A DNA stretch of 64,000 nucleotides, taken from positions 186,001-250,000 of the forward strand of contig JAWZSN010000001.1 of NCBI GenBank assembly GCA_033875255.1. The letters run 5' to 3'. The number at the start of each line of letters is the position of its first letter. Within the stretch, counting starts at the first letter, position 1. The notes below the pieces were generated by a model. That model was not told the DNA's origin and did not search any database. It saw only the letters and a program-made list of their open reading frames with translations. The position numbers and the translations under genes were made by a program. This document shows, piece after piece, positions 44,291-53,502 of this stretch. This DNA is from Marinimicrococcus sp033875255 (lineage in GTDB: Bacteria; Pseudomonadota; Alphaproteobacteria; Geminicoccales; Geminicoccaceae).

Positions 44291-46222
44291 ATGCTTCACA
44301 TCATCCTCGTCTTCGCGCCGCTTTTGGGCGCGATCGTGGCCGGCCTCTTCGGCCGGGTGATCGGCGACCGCGCCTCCCAGATCGTCACCTGCAGCCTGAT
44401 GGCCGTCTCGGCCCTGTGCTCGGTGATCGGCCTCTTCGGCTATGTCGGCGAGCCCGCCTTCAAGGTCGAGGTGCTGCGCTGGATCCAGGTTGGCGGCTTC
44501 GAGGTCGACTGGGCGCTGCGGGTGGATCCGCTCTCGACGGTCATGATGTTCGTCGTGAGCTTCATCAGCTCCTTCATCCACCTCTACTCCGTGGGCTACA
44601 TGTCCCACGACAAGAGCATCCCGAGGTTCATGAGCTATCTCTCGCTCTTCACCTTCGCGATGCTCATGCTGGTGACCTCCGACAACCTCCTCCAGCTGTT
44701 CTTCGGCTGGGAGGGCGTGGGCGTGGCCTCCTACCTGCTGATCGGCTTCTGGTACACCAAGCCTTCGGCGAACGCCGCGGCGATCAAGGCCTTCGTGGTC
44801 AACCGTGTCGGCGACTTCGCGCTGATCCTGGGGATCGCCGGCATCTTCCTGGTGTTCGACAGCGTCCAGTACGACCAGATCTTCGCCGCTGCCGAAGGCT
44901 TCGCCGGCACCGAGCTCATGGTCTTCGGCGCCACTTACGACACGCTGACCGTGCTGTGCTTCCTGCTGTTCATCGGCGCCATGGGCAAGTCGGCGCAGCT
45001 CGGCCTGCACACCTGGCTGCCCGACGCCATGGAGGGTCCGACCCCGGTCTCGGCGCTGATCCACGCGGCCACCATGGTGACCGCCGGCGTGTTCCTCGTG
45101 GCGCGCTTCTCGCCGCTCTTCGAGTATGCGCCGACGGCGCTGGCCTTCGTGACCTTCATCGGCGCGTCGACGGCGTTCTTCGCCGCCACGATCGGCCTCA
45201 CCCAGTTCGACATCAAGCGGGTGATCGCCTACTCGACCTGCTCGCAGCTGGGCTACATGTTCTTCGCCGCAGGGGTGGGGGCCTACTCGGCCGGCATCTT
45301 CCACCTCTACACCCACGCCTTCTTCAAGGCGCTGCTGTTCCTGGGCGCGGGCTCGGTGATCCACGCCATGTCCGACGAGCAGGACATGCGGAAGATGGGC
45401 GGCATCTGGCGCAAGATCCCCTTCACCTACGCGATGATGTGGATCGGCACGCTGGCGCTGGTGGGCTTCCCGGGCTTCGCCGGGTTCTTCTCCAAGGACG
45501 CGATCCTGGAGGCCGCCTGGGCGTCGCACAACGCGTTCGCCGGCTACGCCTTCTGGCTTGGCATCGCCGCTGCGGTGATGACGGCCTTCTACTCCGGCCG
45601 GCTGATCTTCATGACGTTCCACGGCAAGCCGCGGGCCGACGAGGAGACCATGCACCACGTCCACGAGAGCCCGCTGGTCATGACCATCCCGCTGGGCGTG
45701 CTGGCGGTGGGGGCGGTCTTCGCCGGCTGGCTGGGCTCGGGCATGGTCGGCGCGGACGGCAGCTTCTGGGCGGGGTCGATCTTCACCCGGCCCGGCAACG
45801 AGGTGCTCGAGGAGCTGCACCATGTGCCCTTCCTCGTGAAGCTCGCGCCGTTCCTGGCGATGGCGACGGGCCTGGGCCTGTCCTGGGTGTTCTATGTGGC
45901 GAGCCCGGGCCTGCCCGGGCGGGCCGCTGGCGCGCTGCGCCCGCTCTACCTGTTCTCCTACAACAAGTGGTATTTCGACGAGCTCTACGACGCATTGTTC
46001 GTGCGCCCGGCCAAGGCGCTCGGCGTGGGCTTCTGGCGGTTCGGTGATCAGGGGATCATCGACCGCTTCGGCCCCGACGGCCTCGCCGCCTCGACCATGG
46101 CGGCGGCGCGCCGGGCGGTGCGTCTGCAGAGCGGCTATGTCTACCACTACGCGTTTGCCATGCTGATCGGAGTGGCGGTGCTCGTCTCCTGGTATCTCTT
46201 GGGCGCGGGGCTGGGCCGATGA
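44291..46222 (+). CDS. nuoL: NADH-quinone oxidoreductase subunit L
   Basis: 643 residues, antiporter-like distal subunit (ND5) with about sixteen helices and the long lateral helix at the C-terminus. Typical blocks: FFGWEGVGVASYLLIGFWY with the channel glutamate, MGKSAQLGLHTWLPDAMEGPTPVSALIHAATMVTAG with channel lysine, and THAFFKALLFLGAGSVIHAM. Ends with ATGA overlap with nuoM. Confidence 0.97.
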   Translation: MLHIILVFAPLLGAIVAGLFGRVIGDRASQIVTCSLMAVSALCSVIGLFGYVGEPAFKVEVLRWIQVGGFEVDWALRVDPLSTVMMFVVSFISSFIHLYSVGYMSHDKSIPRFMSYLSLFTFAMLMLVTSDNLLQLFFGWEGVGVASYLLIGFWYTKPSANAAAIKAFVVNRVGDFALILGIAGIFLVFDSVQYDQIFAAAEGFAGTELMVFGATYDTLTVLCFLLFIGAMGKSAQLGLHTWLPDAMEGPTPVSALIHAATMVTAGVFLVARFSPLFEYAPTALAFVTFIGASTAFFAATIGLTQFDIKRVIAYSTCSQLGYMFFAAGVGAYSAGIFHLYTHAFFKALLFLGAGSVIHAMSDEQDMRKMGGIWRKIPFTYAMMWIGTLALVGFPGFAGFFSKDAILEAAWASHNAFAGYAFWLGIAAAVMTAFYSGRLIFMTFHGKPRADEETMHHVHESPLVMTIPLGVLAVGAVFAGWLGSGMVGADGSFWAGSIFTRPGNEVLEELHHVPFLVKLAPFLAMATGLGLSWVFYVASPGLPGRAAGALRPLYLFSYNKWYFDELYDALFVRPAKALGVGFWRFGDQGIIDRFGPDGLAASTMAAARRAVRLQSGYVYHYAFAMLIGVAVLVSWYLLGAGLGR

Positions 46223-47724
46223 GCGACTGGCCGCTGCTCTCCCTCGTCACCTTCCTGCCGCTGGTCGGCGCCGCGTTCATCTTCTTCATCCGCGGCGACG
46301 AGGAGGTGGTGGCGCGCAACAGCCGCAGCGTGGCGCTGTGGACGGCGCTGGTGACCTTCGTGCTGTCGCTGCTGGTGTGGGCCAATTTCGATCCCGCCCA
46401 GGGCGGCTTCCAGCTGGTCGAGAAGGCGCCGTGGCTCGAGGGGCTGGGCGTCAGCTACCACATGGGGATCGACGGGATCTCGTTGTGGTTCGTGCTGCTC
46501 TCGACGCTGCTGACCGTGGTCATCATCGTCGGGTCCTGGCACTCGGTGACCACCAGCGTGAAGGAGTTCATGATCGCCTTCCTGATCATGGACACCCTCA
46601 TGGTGGGCGTGTTCTCGGCGCTCGACGTGGTGCTCTTCTACCTCTTCTTCGAGGGCATCCTTATCCCGATGTACCTGATCATCGGGATCTGGGGCGGGCC
46701 GCGGCGTATCTACGCATCCTTCAAGTTCTTCCTCTACACGCTGCTGGGCTCGGTGCTCTTCCTCGTCGCCATCATCGTGATGTACCGCGAGGCCGGCACC
46801 ACCGAGATCCCGGCCCTGATGGCGCACAACTTCCCGCCCGACCTCCAGCTCTGGCTGTGGCTGGCCTTCTTCGCCTCCTTCGCCGTGAAGGTGCCGATGT
46901 GGCCGTTCCACACCTGGCTGCCCGACGCCCACGTCGAGGCGCCGACGGCGGGCTCGGTGCTGCTCGCGGGCGTGCTGCTGAAGCTGGGCGGCTACGGCTT
47001 CCTGCGCTTCTCGCTGCCGATGCTGCCCGACGCCTCGGCCTACTTCGCGCCGATGGTCTTCGCCCTCTCGGCCGTGGCCATCGTCTACACGTCGCTCGTG
47101 GCTCTCATGCAGAGCGACATGAAGAAGCTCATCGCCTATTCCTCGGTGGCCCATATGGGCATCGTGACGATCGGCTGCTTCACGCCGAACGCGATGGGCA
47201 TCCAGGGCAGCATCATCCAGATGCTCAGCCACGGCATCGTCTCCTCGGCGCTCTTCATGGTGGTGGGGGTGATCTACGACCGCATCCACAGCCGCGAGAT
47301 CGACCGCTATGGCGGCCTTGCAGAGCGCATGCCGGTCTACGCCTTCACCTTCATGCTCTTCATGTTCGCCTCGGTGGGCGTACCGGGCACGTCGGGCTTC
47401 GTCGGCGAGGTACTGGTGATCGTCGGTGTCTTCCAGGTCAATTCCTGGGTCGCCTTCTTCGCCGCCACCGGCCTGATCCTGGGCGCCGGCTACATGCTGT
47501 GGCTCTACCGCCGGGTGGTCTTCGGGGCGCTGACCAAGGAGAGCCTGCGGTCCATCAAGGACATGCGGACCAACGAGCTCTTGGCCTTCGCGCCGCTGGT
47601 CATCCTGGCGATCTGGATGGGCGTCTATCCTTCCTTCTTCCTTGATCCGATGGCGGCATCGGTGAACGAGCTGCTGGCCGGGATGGCCGCCAAGACCGGC
47701 GGCACCCAGGTGGCGTTGTGGTGA
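46219..47724 (+). CDS. nuoM: NADH-quinone oxidoreductase subunit M
   Basis: 501 residues, antiporter-like subunit (ND4), fourteen helices. Conserved: FYLFFEGILIPMYLIIGIWGG with channel glutamate, FAVKVPMWPFHTWLPDAHVEAPTAGSVLLAGVLLKLGGYG with channel lysines, AYSSVAHMG, and LSHGIVSSALF. Overlaps nuoL by four bases, 7 bases before nuoN. Confidence 0.97.
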   Translation: MSDWPLLSLVTFLPLVGAAFIFFIRGDEEVVARNSRSVALWTALVTFVLSLLVWANFDPAQGGFQLVEKAPWLEGLGVSYHMGIDGISLWFVLLSTLLTVVIIVGSWHSVTTSVKEFMIAFLIMDTLMVGVFSALDVVLFYLFFEGILIPMYLIIGIWGGPRRIYASFKFFLYTLLGSVLFLVAIIVMYREAGTTEIPALMAHNFPPDLQLWLWLAFFASFAVKVPMWPFHTWLPDAHVEAPTAGSVLLAGVLLKLGGYGFLRFSLPMLPDASAYFAPMVFALSAVAIVYTSLVALMQSDMKKLIAYSSVAHMGIVTIGCFTPNAMGIQGSIIQMLSHGIVSSALFMVVGVIYDRIHSREIDRYGGLAERMPVYAFTFMLFMFASVGVPGTSGFVGEVLVIVGVFQVNSWVAFFAATGLILGAGYMLWLYRRVVFGALTKESLRSIKDMRTNELLAFAPLVILAIWMGVYPSFFLDPMAASVNELLAGMAAKTGGTQVALW

Positions 47725-47731
47725 GGACTCG

Positions 47732-49192
47732 ATGATCCCGGAATTTGTCTTCGACGTCACCCCGGCGCTGCCCGAGATCATCCTTGCGGGGGCGGGGCTG
47801 GTGCTCCTGGTGCTGGGCGCCATGCGCGAGGAGGACGGTCTCAAGACGGTGACGCCGCTGGCGGTGGTAGCCCTCCTCGTGGCCGCCCTGCTCGCGCTCA
47901 CCCTCGACCGCCAGCCGCAGACCGGCTTCTTCGGCCACTTCGTGTTCGACAGCTTTGCCGGCTTTCTCAAGGTCATCATGCTGGCGGGTGCGGCCGGCAG
48001 CCTCCTGGTGGCCACCAGCTACATGCGCGAGGAGCGTGTCGAGCGCTTCGAATATGCCGTGCTGCTGGTCTTCGCCTCGCTCGGCATGTGCATGATGGTC
48101 TCGGCCAACAGCCTGATCGCCCTCTACATGGCGCTCGAGCTGCACAGCCTGCCGCTCTACGTCATGGCGGCGTTCCACCGCGACAATCTCCGCTCGACCG
48201 AGGCCGGACTCAAATATTTCGTCCTGGGGGCGCTGGCCTCGGGCATGCTCCTCTATGGCTGCTCGCTGGTCTACGGCTTCACCGGCACGGTGAGCTTCGA
48301 GGGGATCGCCGCGGCGTTCCATGGCACCGACGGCGCTGTCGGCAGCCTGCCGGTCGGCGCCGTCACCGGTCTGGTGTTCGTGATCGCGGGCCTCGCTTTC
48401 AAGCTCGCCGCGGTGCCCTTCCACATGTGGACGCCCGACGTCTACGAGGGCTCGCCCACGCCGGTTGCGACCTTCTTCGCCGCGGCGCCCAAGGTGGCGG
48501 CGGTGGGGCTGTTCGTGCGCGTGCTCATGCAGCCTTTCGGCGAATGGGTCGATGCCTGGCAGCAGGTGGTGATCCTGATCGCCGTGGCCTCGATGCTCCT
48601 GGGCGCCTTCGCCGCCATCGGCCAGACCAACATCAAGCGCCTCATGGCCTATTCCGGCATCGGCCATGTCGGCTATGCGCTGGTGGGCCTCTCGGCGGGG
48701 ACCGAGAAGGGCGCCTACGGCGTGCTGATCTACATGGCGATCTACCTCGTCATGACGCTGGGCACCTTCAGCTGCATCCTCTTCATGCGCCGCCAGGGCC
48801 GCTATGTGGAGGAGATCGCCGATCTTGCCGGGCTCGGGCGGCGTCAGCCGCTGCTGGCCGCGGCGTTCGGCGTGCTGATGTTCTCGCTGGCCGGTATCCC
48901 GCCGCTGGCCGGCTTCTTCGGCAAGCTCTACGTCTTCCTGGCCGCGGTCGATGCCGGGCTCACCTGGCTGGCGGTGATCGGCGTGCTCACCAGCGTGGTC
49001 GGCGCCTTCTACTATCTGCGGGTCGTCAAGGTGATCTACTTCGACGAGCCGGCCGAGGCGTTCGACGGCGGCGCCGATCCCGGTGTGGCCGGGGTCGCGG
49101 CAGTGACCACCATCATGAACCTGCTCTTCGTGGTGGTTCCCGGCCCGCTATTGGCGGCTGCCGCCACGGCAGCGGCAGCGCTCATGCGGTGA
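47732..49192 (+). CDS. nuoN: NADH-quinone oxidoreductase subunit N
   Basis: 486 residues, antiporter-like subunit (ND2-like), fourteen helices. YMALELHSLPLYVMAAF with the channel glutamate, FKLAAVPFHMWTPDVYEGSPTPVATFFAAAPKVAA and AYSGIGHVGYALVG with channel lysines nearby are present. Last nuo gene; its stop codon overlaps the GTG start of birA, so the operon probably continues. Confidence 0.97.
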   Translation: MIPEFVFDVTPALPEIILAGAGLVLLVLGAMREEDGLKTVTPLAVVALLVAALLALTLDRQPQTGFFGHFVFDSFAGFLKVIMLAGAAGSLLVATSYMREERVERFEYAVLLVFASLGMCMMVSANSLIALYMALELHSLPLYVMAAFHRDNLRSTEAGLKYFVLGALASGMLLYGCSLVYGFTGTVSFEGIAAAFHGTDGAVGSLPVGAVTGLVFVIAGLAFKLAAVPFHMWTPDVYEGSPTPVATFFAAAPKVAAVGLFVRVLMQPFGEWVDAWQQVVILIAVASMLLGAFAAIGQTNIKRLMAYSGIGHVGYALVGLSAGTEKGAYGVLIYMAIYLVMTLGTFSCILFMRRQGRYVEEIADLAGLGRRQPLLAAAFGVLMFSLAGIPPLAGFFGKLYVFLAAVDAGLTWLAVIGVLTSVVGAFYYLRVVKVIYFDEPAEAFDGGADPGVAGVAAVTTIMNLLFVVVPGPLLAAAATAAAALMR

Positions 49193-49938
49193 GCGCGGCC
49201 TCGCCGGAGCTGCAGTTCCGTATCGAGCGGCACGGCCTGGTCGGCAGCACCAACGACCTGGCCCGCGCCGCTGCCGAGCGCGGCGAGCCGGAGGGTCTTT
49301 GGGTCCTGGCCGAGGCCCAGGCCGCCGGGCGCGGCCGACACGGCAGGCGATGGGTCTCCGCGCCCGGCAACTTCTACGGCTCGTTGCTCCTGCGCCCGCG
49401 CCTTCCATTGGCGCGAGCCGCCTCGCTCTCGCTGCTGACCGGCCTCGTGGTCGCCGAGACGGTGACGGGGCTGGCGGCCGGGCGGTTCGACGTCAGCGTG
49501 AAATGGCCCAACGACGTGCTGGTGGGTCGCGCCAAGATCGCCGGGATCCTCCTGGAAGGAACGGCCGCGGCCGACGGCGACAGCCTTTGGGTGGTGGTCG
49601 GGCTCGGTGTCAATCTCGTGGCCCATCCCGGGGACGCGCCCTATCCGACCTCCAGCCTCAAGGCGCTGGGGCTTACGGTCACGCCCGATGGCTTCCTCGA
49701 GGCCCTGATGCCGAGGCTCGAGGCGCGGCTGCGCCTGTGGCGGACGCAGGGCTTTGCCGGGCTGCGCGACAGCTGGTTGGCCCGGGCGGTCGGCGTCGGC
49801 GAGCCGGTGCGGATTGTCGCGGGCGGGGAGACGGTGGCCGGCCGGATGCTCGATCTCGACGGCCAGGGTGCGCTGAGGCTGGTGACGGATGCCGGCGAGA
49901 TCCGCCGATTCGAGGCCGGCGAGCTGTTCTTCGGCTGA
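49189..49938 (+). CDS. birA: Biotin--[acetyl-CoA-carboxylase] ligase
   Basis: 249 residues from a GTG overlapping the nuoN stop. Attaches biotin to carboxylase subunits through biotinyl-AMP. The biotinyl-AMP loop GRGRHGRRWVSAPGNFYGSLLLRP (about 43-66) and SVKWPNDVLVGRAKIAGILLEG (about 103-124) are clear, with a small C-terminal SH3-like domain. The DNA-binding N-terminal domain of E. coli BirA is absent, so it is a ligase only. The nuoN-birA-coaX-rnj order is common in Alphaproteobacteria. Confidence 0.94.
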   Translation: MSAASPELQFRIERHGLVGSTNDLARAAAERGEPEGLWVLAEAQAAGRGRHGRRWVSAPGNFYGSLLLRPRLPLARAASLSLLTGLVVAETVTGLAAGRFDVSVKWPNDVLVGRAKIAGILLEGTAAADGDSLWVVVGLGVNLVAHPGDAPYPTSSLKALGLTVTPDGFLEALMPRLEARLRLWRTQGFAGLRDSWLARAVGVGEPVRIVAGGETVAGRMLDLDGQGALRLVTDAGEIRRFEAGELFFG

Positions 49939-50045
49939 GGGGCGGGCGCTCCGGCCGCACGGGAGAATGGTGGCCGCGACGGCCGGAGAACGGTAGAAAT
50001 GCCGTGCCTCGGCCTGGGCGCCGGACTCCGCACGGGATTCGCCTG

Positions 50046-50843
50046 ATGCTTCTCGCCATCGACGTCGGCAACACCAATACAGTCTTCGCGCTCTACCGGG
50101 GCGGCGAGCGGATGGGGCAGTGGCGGCTGTCGACCAACCGGGAGCGGACGGCGGAGGAATATGCCGCGGCGCTGATCCAGCTGATGACGCTGCGTGCGCT
50201 CGACCATCGCCAGGTCGAGGCGGTAATTATCTCGAGCGTCGTGCCGCAGGCGGTGGTGCCGCTGCGTTGGATGAGCCGCGAGTTCTTCGCCCGCAAGGCC
50301 TTCGTCGTGGGTGAGGATCTCGACTTTCCCCTGCCGATCCGCCTTCCGGACCCCAAGGAGGTAGGGGCGGACAGGGTGGTCAATGCGGTGGCGGCGCTCA
50401 AGCGCTACGCTGCGCCGCTGATCATCGTGGATTTCGGCACGGCTACGACCTTCGACGTGGTCGACGAGGACGGTGCTTATGCCGGCGGCGCCATCGCTCC
50501 TGGGATCGGCCTCTCCATCGAGGCCCTACACCGGGCGGCGGCCCGCCTGCCGCGCATCGCCGTCGAACCACCCGAGACGGTCATCGGACGATCGACCGTC
50601 GGCGCCATGCAATCGGGCATCTTCTGGGGCTATGTCGGCCTCATCGAGGGGCTCGTGGAACGGATACAGAAAGAGTACGGGAAGCCCATGACCACCATCG
50701 CGACCGGCGGCCTAGCGCCGCTCTTCGTCAAGCGCTGCGCGGCGCTGCAGCATCTCGATCACGACCTCACGATGGCGGGCCTCCTCGAGATCTACCAGCT
50801 CAACCAGGGGCTCATTCTGGCCGGCAAGGAGCAGACGGCGTGA
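50046..50843 (+). CDS. coaX: Type III pantothenate kinase
   Basis: 265 residues, ASKHA fold. Phosphorylates pantothenate in coenzyme A synthesis. Motifs: phosphate loop DVGNTNTVFALY (residues 6-17), pantothenate region GADRVVNAVAA near 109, catalytic aspartate and phosphate 2 region VDFGTATTFDVVDEDGAYAGGAIAPGI near 130-155. The frame is open far upstream inside birA, but the family N-terminus starts exactly at the ATG at 50046. Stop overlaps the rnj GTG. Confidence 0.95.
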   Translation: MLLAIDVGNTNTVFALYRGGERMGQWRLSTNRERTAEEYAAALIQLMTLRALDHRQVEAVIISSVVPQAVVPLRWMSREFFARKAFVVGEDLDFPLPIRLPDPKEVGADRVVNAVAALKRYAAPLIIVDFGTATTFDVVDEDGAYAGGAIAPGIGLSIEALHRAAARLPRIAVEPPETVIGRSTVGAMQSGIFWGYVGLIEGLVERIQKEYGKPMTTIATGGLAPLFVKRCAALQHLDHDLTMAGLLEIYQLNQGLILAGKEQTA

Positions 50844-52558
50844 GCGGCGGCAACGGCAAGGAGCTGCGGCTCATTCCCCTGGGCGGCGTCGGCGAGATCG
50901 GCCTCAACGTCTATCTCTACGGCCTGCACGGCCGCTACATGATGGTCGATCTGGGCCTCACCTTCGCCGACGACCGGCTGCCCGGCGCGGAGATCGTGCT
51001 GCCCGACCTGGGCTTCATCGAGGAGCAGCGCGACAGGCTGGCGGGCCTGGTCATCACGCATGCCCACGAGGACCATCTGGGCGCGGTGCCCTATCTGTGG
51101 CCGCGGCTGCGCTGCCCGATCTACTGCACGCCCTTCGCGGCGGCGGTGCTGCGCCGCAAGTTCGCGGACGCAGGCATCGATGCCGGCGGCCTGCTGCGCG
51201 TCGTCAAGCCGGGTGCGAACTTCGAGATCGGCCCCTTCGGCTGCCGCTTCATCCGCGTCACCCATTCGGTGCCCGAGGCCAATGCGCTTGCGATCGAGTG
51301 CGAGCATGGGCGGGTGCTGCACACCGGGGACTGGAAGCTCGACCCGGCGCCGCTGGTGGGCGAGCCCACCGACGGCGAGGCGCTCGAGGCGTTCGGCGAC
51401 GACGGGGTGCTGGCGCTCGTGTGCGACAGCACCAACGTGCTCTCGCCCGGCACCTCCGGCTCCGAGGCCGAGGTCCGCGACAGCCTGATCGATCTCGTGG
51501 CGGCCCAGCCCAACCGGGTCGTGGTCACCACCTTCGCCTCCAATCTCGCGCGGCTCGAGACCGCCATCGTGGCCGGCCACGCTGCCGGCCGGCAGGTCTT
51601 CGTGGTCGGCCGCTCGATGCGCCGGATGCTCGAGGCGGCCCGCGAGGTGGGCTACCTGCAGCATCTGCCGCCGCTGGGCGACGAGCGCGACATCGCCTCG
51701 CTGCCGCGGCACCGGGTGATGCTGCTGTGCACCGGCAGCCAGGGCGAATCGCGCGCGGCCCTCGCGCGGGTGGCGGCCGGCCAGCATCCGCGTGTGCGGC
51801 TCGAGCCCGGCGACACGGCGATCTTCTCGGCCAAGATCATTCCCGGCAACGAGCGGACCCTCTTCAACCTCCACAACGCGCTGGTCGCCAGCGGTGTCGA
51901 GGTGATCACCGAGGAAGACCATTTCGTCCACGTCTCCGGCCATCCCTGCCGCGACGAGCTCGAGCAGATGTACCGCTGGATCAGGCCCAAGGTCGCGGTG
52001 CCGGTCCATGGCGAGGCGCGTCATCTCTCGGCGCACATCCGCCTGGCGCGGCGCCTGGGCGTCCAGCAGCCGGTGCTCATCGGCAATGGCGACGTCTTGC
52101 GGCTGGCGCCGGGCCACGCCCAGGTGGTGGGCGAGGTGCCGACCGGCCGCGTCGTCCTGGAGAGCGACGATCTGGTCGATGCCGGCGACGATCTGTTCCG
52201 GGTCCGGCGGCGGCTCTCCAGCCACGGCACGGTGATGGTGAGCCTCGTTCTCGACTCGTTCGGCAGCGTGCTGTCCACGCCCCAGATCTCGGCGCACGGC
52301 GTCATCGACCCGAAGCGCTTCGAGCGCATGCGCGAGACCCTGGCATCCAGCATCACCACCGCCGTCGAGGCGCTCGACGACGAGACGGTGCTCGACGACG
52401 GCCGTGTCCAGGAAGTGGTGCGGGCAGGGGTGCGCCAGGGGCTCGACCTGCAGCGCCAGCGACGACCGTTGGTCGAGGTCCAGATCCAGCGCCTCACCGC
52501 CGAGGCGCTCGAGGCCCTGGAGGCCCTCGAGGAGGAAGGAACCGGAGTGGCGCGATGA
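50840..52558 (+). CDS. rnj: Ribonuclease J
   Basis: 572 residues from a GTG overlapping the coaX stop. Metallo-beta-lactamase/beta-CASP ribonuclease with endo- and 5'-3' exonuclease activity in RNA decay and rRNA maturation. Metal motif ITHAHEDHLGA (about 72-82), RVTHSVPEANALAI with metal histidine near 139, HTGDWKLD near 157, beta-CASP CTGSQGE near 299, SGHPCRDEL near 371 and VPVHGEARHL near 391. It is in the usual alphaproteobacterial place after coaX. Confidence 0.95.
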   Translation: MSGGNGKELRLIPLGGVGEIGLNVYLYGLHGRYMMVDLGLTFADDRLPGAEIVLPDLGFIEEQRDRLAGLVITHAHEDHLGAVPYLWPRLRCPIYCTPFAAAVLRRKFADAGIDAGGLLRVVKPGANFEIGPFGCRFIRVTHSVPEANALAIECEHGRVLHTGDWKLDPAPLVGEPTDGEALEAFGDDGVLALVCDSTNVLSPGTSGSEAEVRDSLIDLVAAQPNRVVVTTFASNLARLETAIVAGHAAGRQVFVVGRSMRRMLEAAREVGYLQHLPPLGDERDIASLPRHRVMLLCTGSQGESRAALARVAAGQHPRVRLEPGDTAIFSAKIIPGNERTLFNLHNALVASGVEVITEEDHFVHVSGHPCRDELEQMYRWIRPKVAVPVHGEARHLSAHIRLARRLGVQQPVLIGNGDVLRLAPGHAQVVGEVPTGRVVLESDDLVDAGDDLFRVRRRLSSHGTVMVSLVLDSFGSVLSTPQISAHGVIDPKRFERMRETLASSITTAVEALDDETVLDDGRVQEVVRAGVRQGLDLQRQRRPLVEVQIQRLTAEALEALEALEEEGTGVAR

Positions 52559-52959
52559 TCGGACGGCTGAACCACGTGGCGATCGCGGTGCCGGACCTGG
52601 CGGCTGCGGCCGCCGTCTACCGGCAGACGCTGGGGGCCAGCGTCTCGGAGCCCGCCGAGCAGCCGGAGCACGGCGTGGTGACCGTGTTCGTCGAGCTGCC
52701 CAACACCAAGATCGAGCTTCTGGGCGCCTTGGGGGAGGGCTCGCCGATCGCGGCTTTCCTCGAGCGCAACGCGGCTGGCGGCATCCATCATCTCTGTTAC
52801 GAGGTGGCCGACATCGAGGCGGCGCGCGCGCAACTGGTGAGCCAGGGCGCGCGCGTGCTGGGCGACGGCCGTCCGAAGATCGGCGCGCACGGCAAGCGGG
52901 TGCTGTTCCTGCACCCCAAGGATTTCTGCGGCACCCTGGTCGAGCTCGAGGAGGCTTGA
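52555..52959 (+). CDS. mce: Methylmalonyl-CoA epimerase
   Basis: 134 residues, two beta-alpha-beta-beta-beta modules of the vicinal oxygen chelate fold. Metal ligands match the family: H7 in LNHVAIAVPDL, H79 or H80 in GGIHHLCYEV and the C-terminal glutamate in LVELEE. It converts (S)- to (R)-methylmalonyl-CoA in propionate use. ATG overlaps the rnj stop by four bases. No mutase gene is in the window. Confidence 0.94.
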   Translation: MIGRLNHVAIAVPDLAAAAAVYRQTLGASVSEPAEQPEHGVVTVFVELPNTKIELLGALGEGSPIAAFLERNAAGGIHHLCYEVADIEAARAQLVSQGARVLGDGRPKIGAHGKRVLFLHPKDFCGTLVELEEA

Positions 52960-52966
52960 GCGCACG

Positions 52967-53200
52967 ATGGTCTGGTTCGAGATCGCCGTCACCTATCTGA
53001 TGGTCTGGTGGCTGCTCTTCTTCATGGCCCTGCCGTTCGGCGTCCGTCGCGACGAGAGCCCCGTGCCCGGCACCGCCGACGGGGCTCCGGCGCGGCCCTA
53101 CCTGCTGCGCAAGATTCTGGCGACGACCCTCCTGGCCGCTCTCGCGACCTGGGGGGTGCACTGGTTCGTCGAGAACGGCTTCATCCAGATCCGCCCGTGA
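52967..53200 (+). CDS. DUF1467 family small membrane protein
   Basis: 77 residues with two membrane helices (about 4-24 and 50-70) and the conserved VWWLLFFMALPFGVRRDE block of DUF1467 proteins, found after mce in many Alphaproteobacteria. It starts 7 bases after mce. Function unknown. In many relatives proS follows; here it is replaced by a structured non-coding region and cell-wall genes. Confidence 0.9.
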   Translation: MVWFEIAVTYLMVWWLLFFMALPFGVRRDESPVPGTADGAPARPYLLRKILATTLLAALATWGVHWFVENGFIQIRP

Positions 53201-53239
53201 AGCCGCGGGGCATTTGCGTAGAATTTTAGCAAAAGACGT

Positions 53240-53417
53240 ATGAAAGTTAAGGGGAAGTCGAGATAAGTCCTCGTTGTTGGGTGGCGAGAAAGCACTTGCG
53301 AAAAGCTCCGACGCGAGTGATAGTTCTCGTGTGTTCAGGGGATTGTCCTGTGACACCCGACTTGAGGCGTTTCCTCCCTTTGAAGGCCGGGGCTCCAGCC
53401 CCGGCTTTTTTCTTTTT
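53240..53417 (+). ncRNA. Candidate structured small RNA with intrinsic terminator (6S-like or novel)
   Basis: This stretch is lower in GC than its surroundings, has no gene-like frame and folds by hand into nested helices. GTTGGGTG (53276-53283) pairs with CACCCGAC (53354-53361). Inside it, CGAGAA (53285-53290) pairs with TTCTCG (53324-53329) and continues into CACTTGCG (53293-53300) with CGCGAGTG (53312-53319). A second hairpin has CAGG (53336-53339) with CCTG (53347-53350). Outside, CCTC (53269-53272) pairs with GAGG (53364-53367) and A/G-rich 53249-53256 with 53371-53380. A terminator hairpin follows. Start position is approximate. TAGAAT at 53219-53224 could be a -10 box. Not recognised as SRP RNA or tmRNA. 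Confidence 0.5.
53386..53417 (+). terminator. Rho-independent terminator
   Basis: GCCGGGGCT (53386-53394) pairs perfectly with AGCCCCGGC (53397-53405), followed by six T, one C and five more T. The strongest intrinsic terminator seen in the window; it would end the small RNA and any read-through from DUF1467. Confidence 0.9.
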
Positions 53418-53502
53418 GGCCCCGTTAAGCTCTCCGCAGGATGTCCAGGCTAGGCTGATACGGGCGCGACGACACGCTCGCGACGCCCGAGGATAGCCGC
53501 CG

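Noticed and set aside
50046..50843. coaX fused to the end of birA through an open upstream frame
   Set aside because: The upstream frame lies within birA in another phase and is low-complexity; the kinase phosphate loop begins directly after the ATG at 50046.
53220..53417. SRP RNA or tmRNA
   Set aside because: The conserved SRP loop (GGTCCGGAAGGAAGCA-like) and the tRNA-like ends of tmRNA are absent.
53281..53496. 71-residue plus-strand frame across the RNA candidate and terminator
   Set aside because: It reads through the terminator hairpin and T run, has no ribosome site, and its sequence resembles no protein; RNA structure explains the region better.
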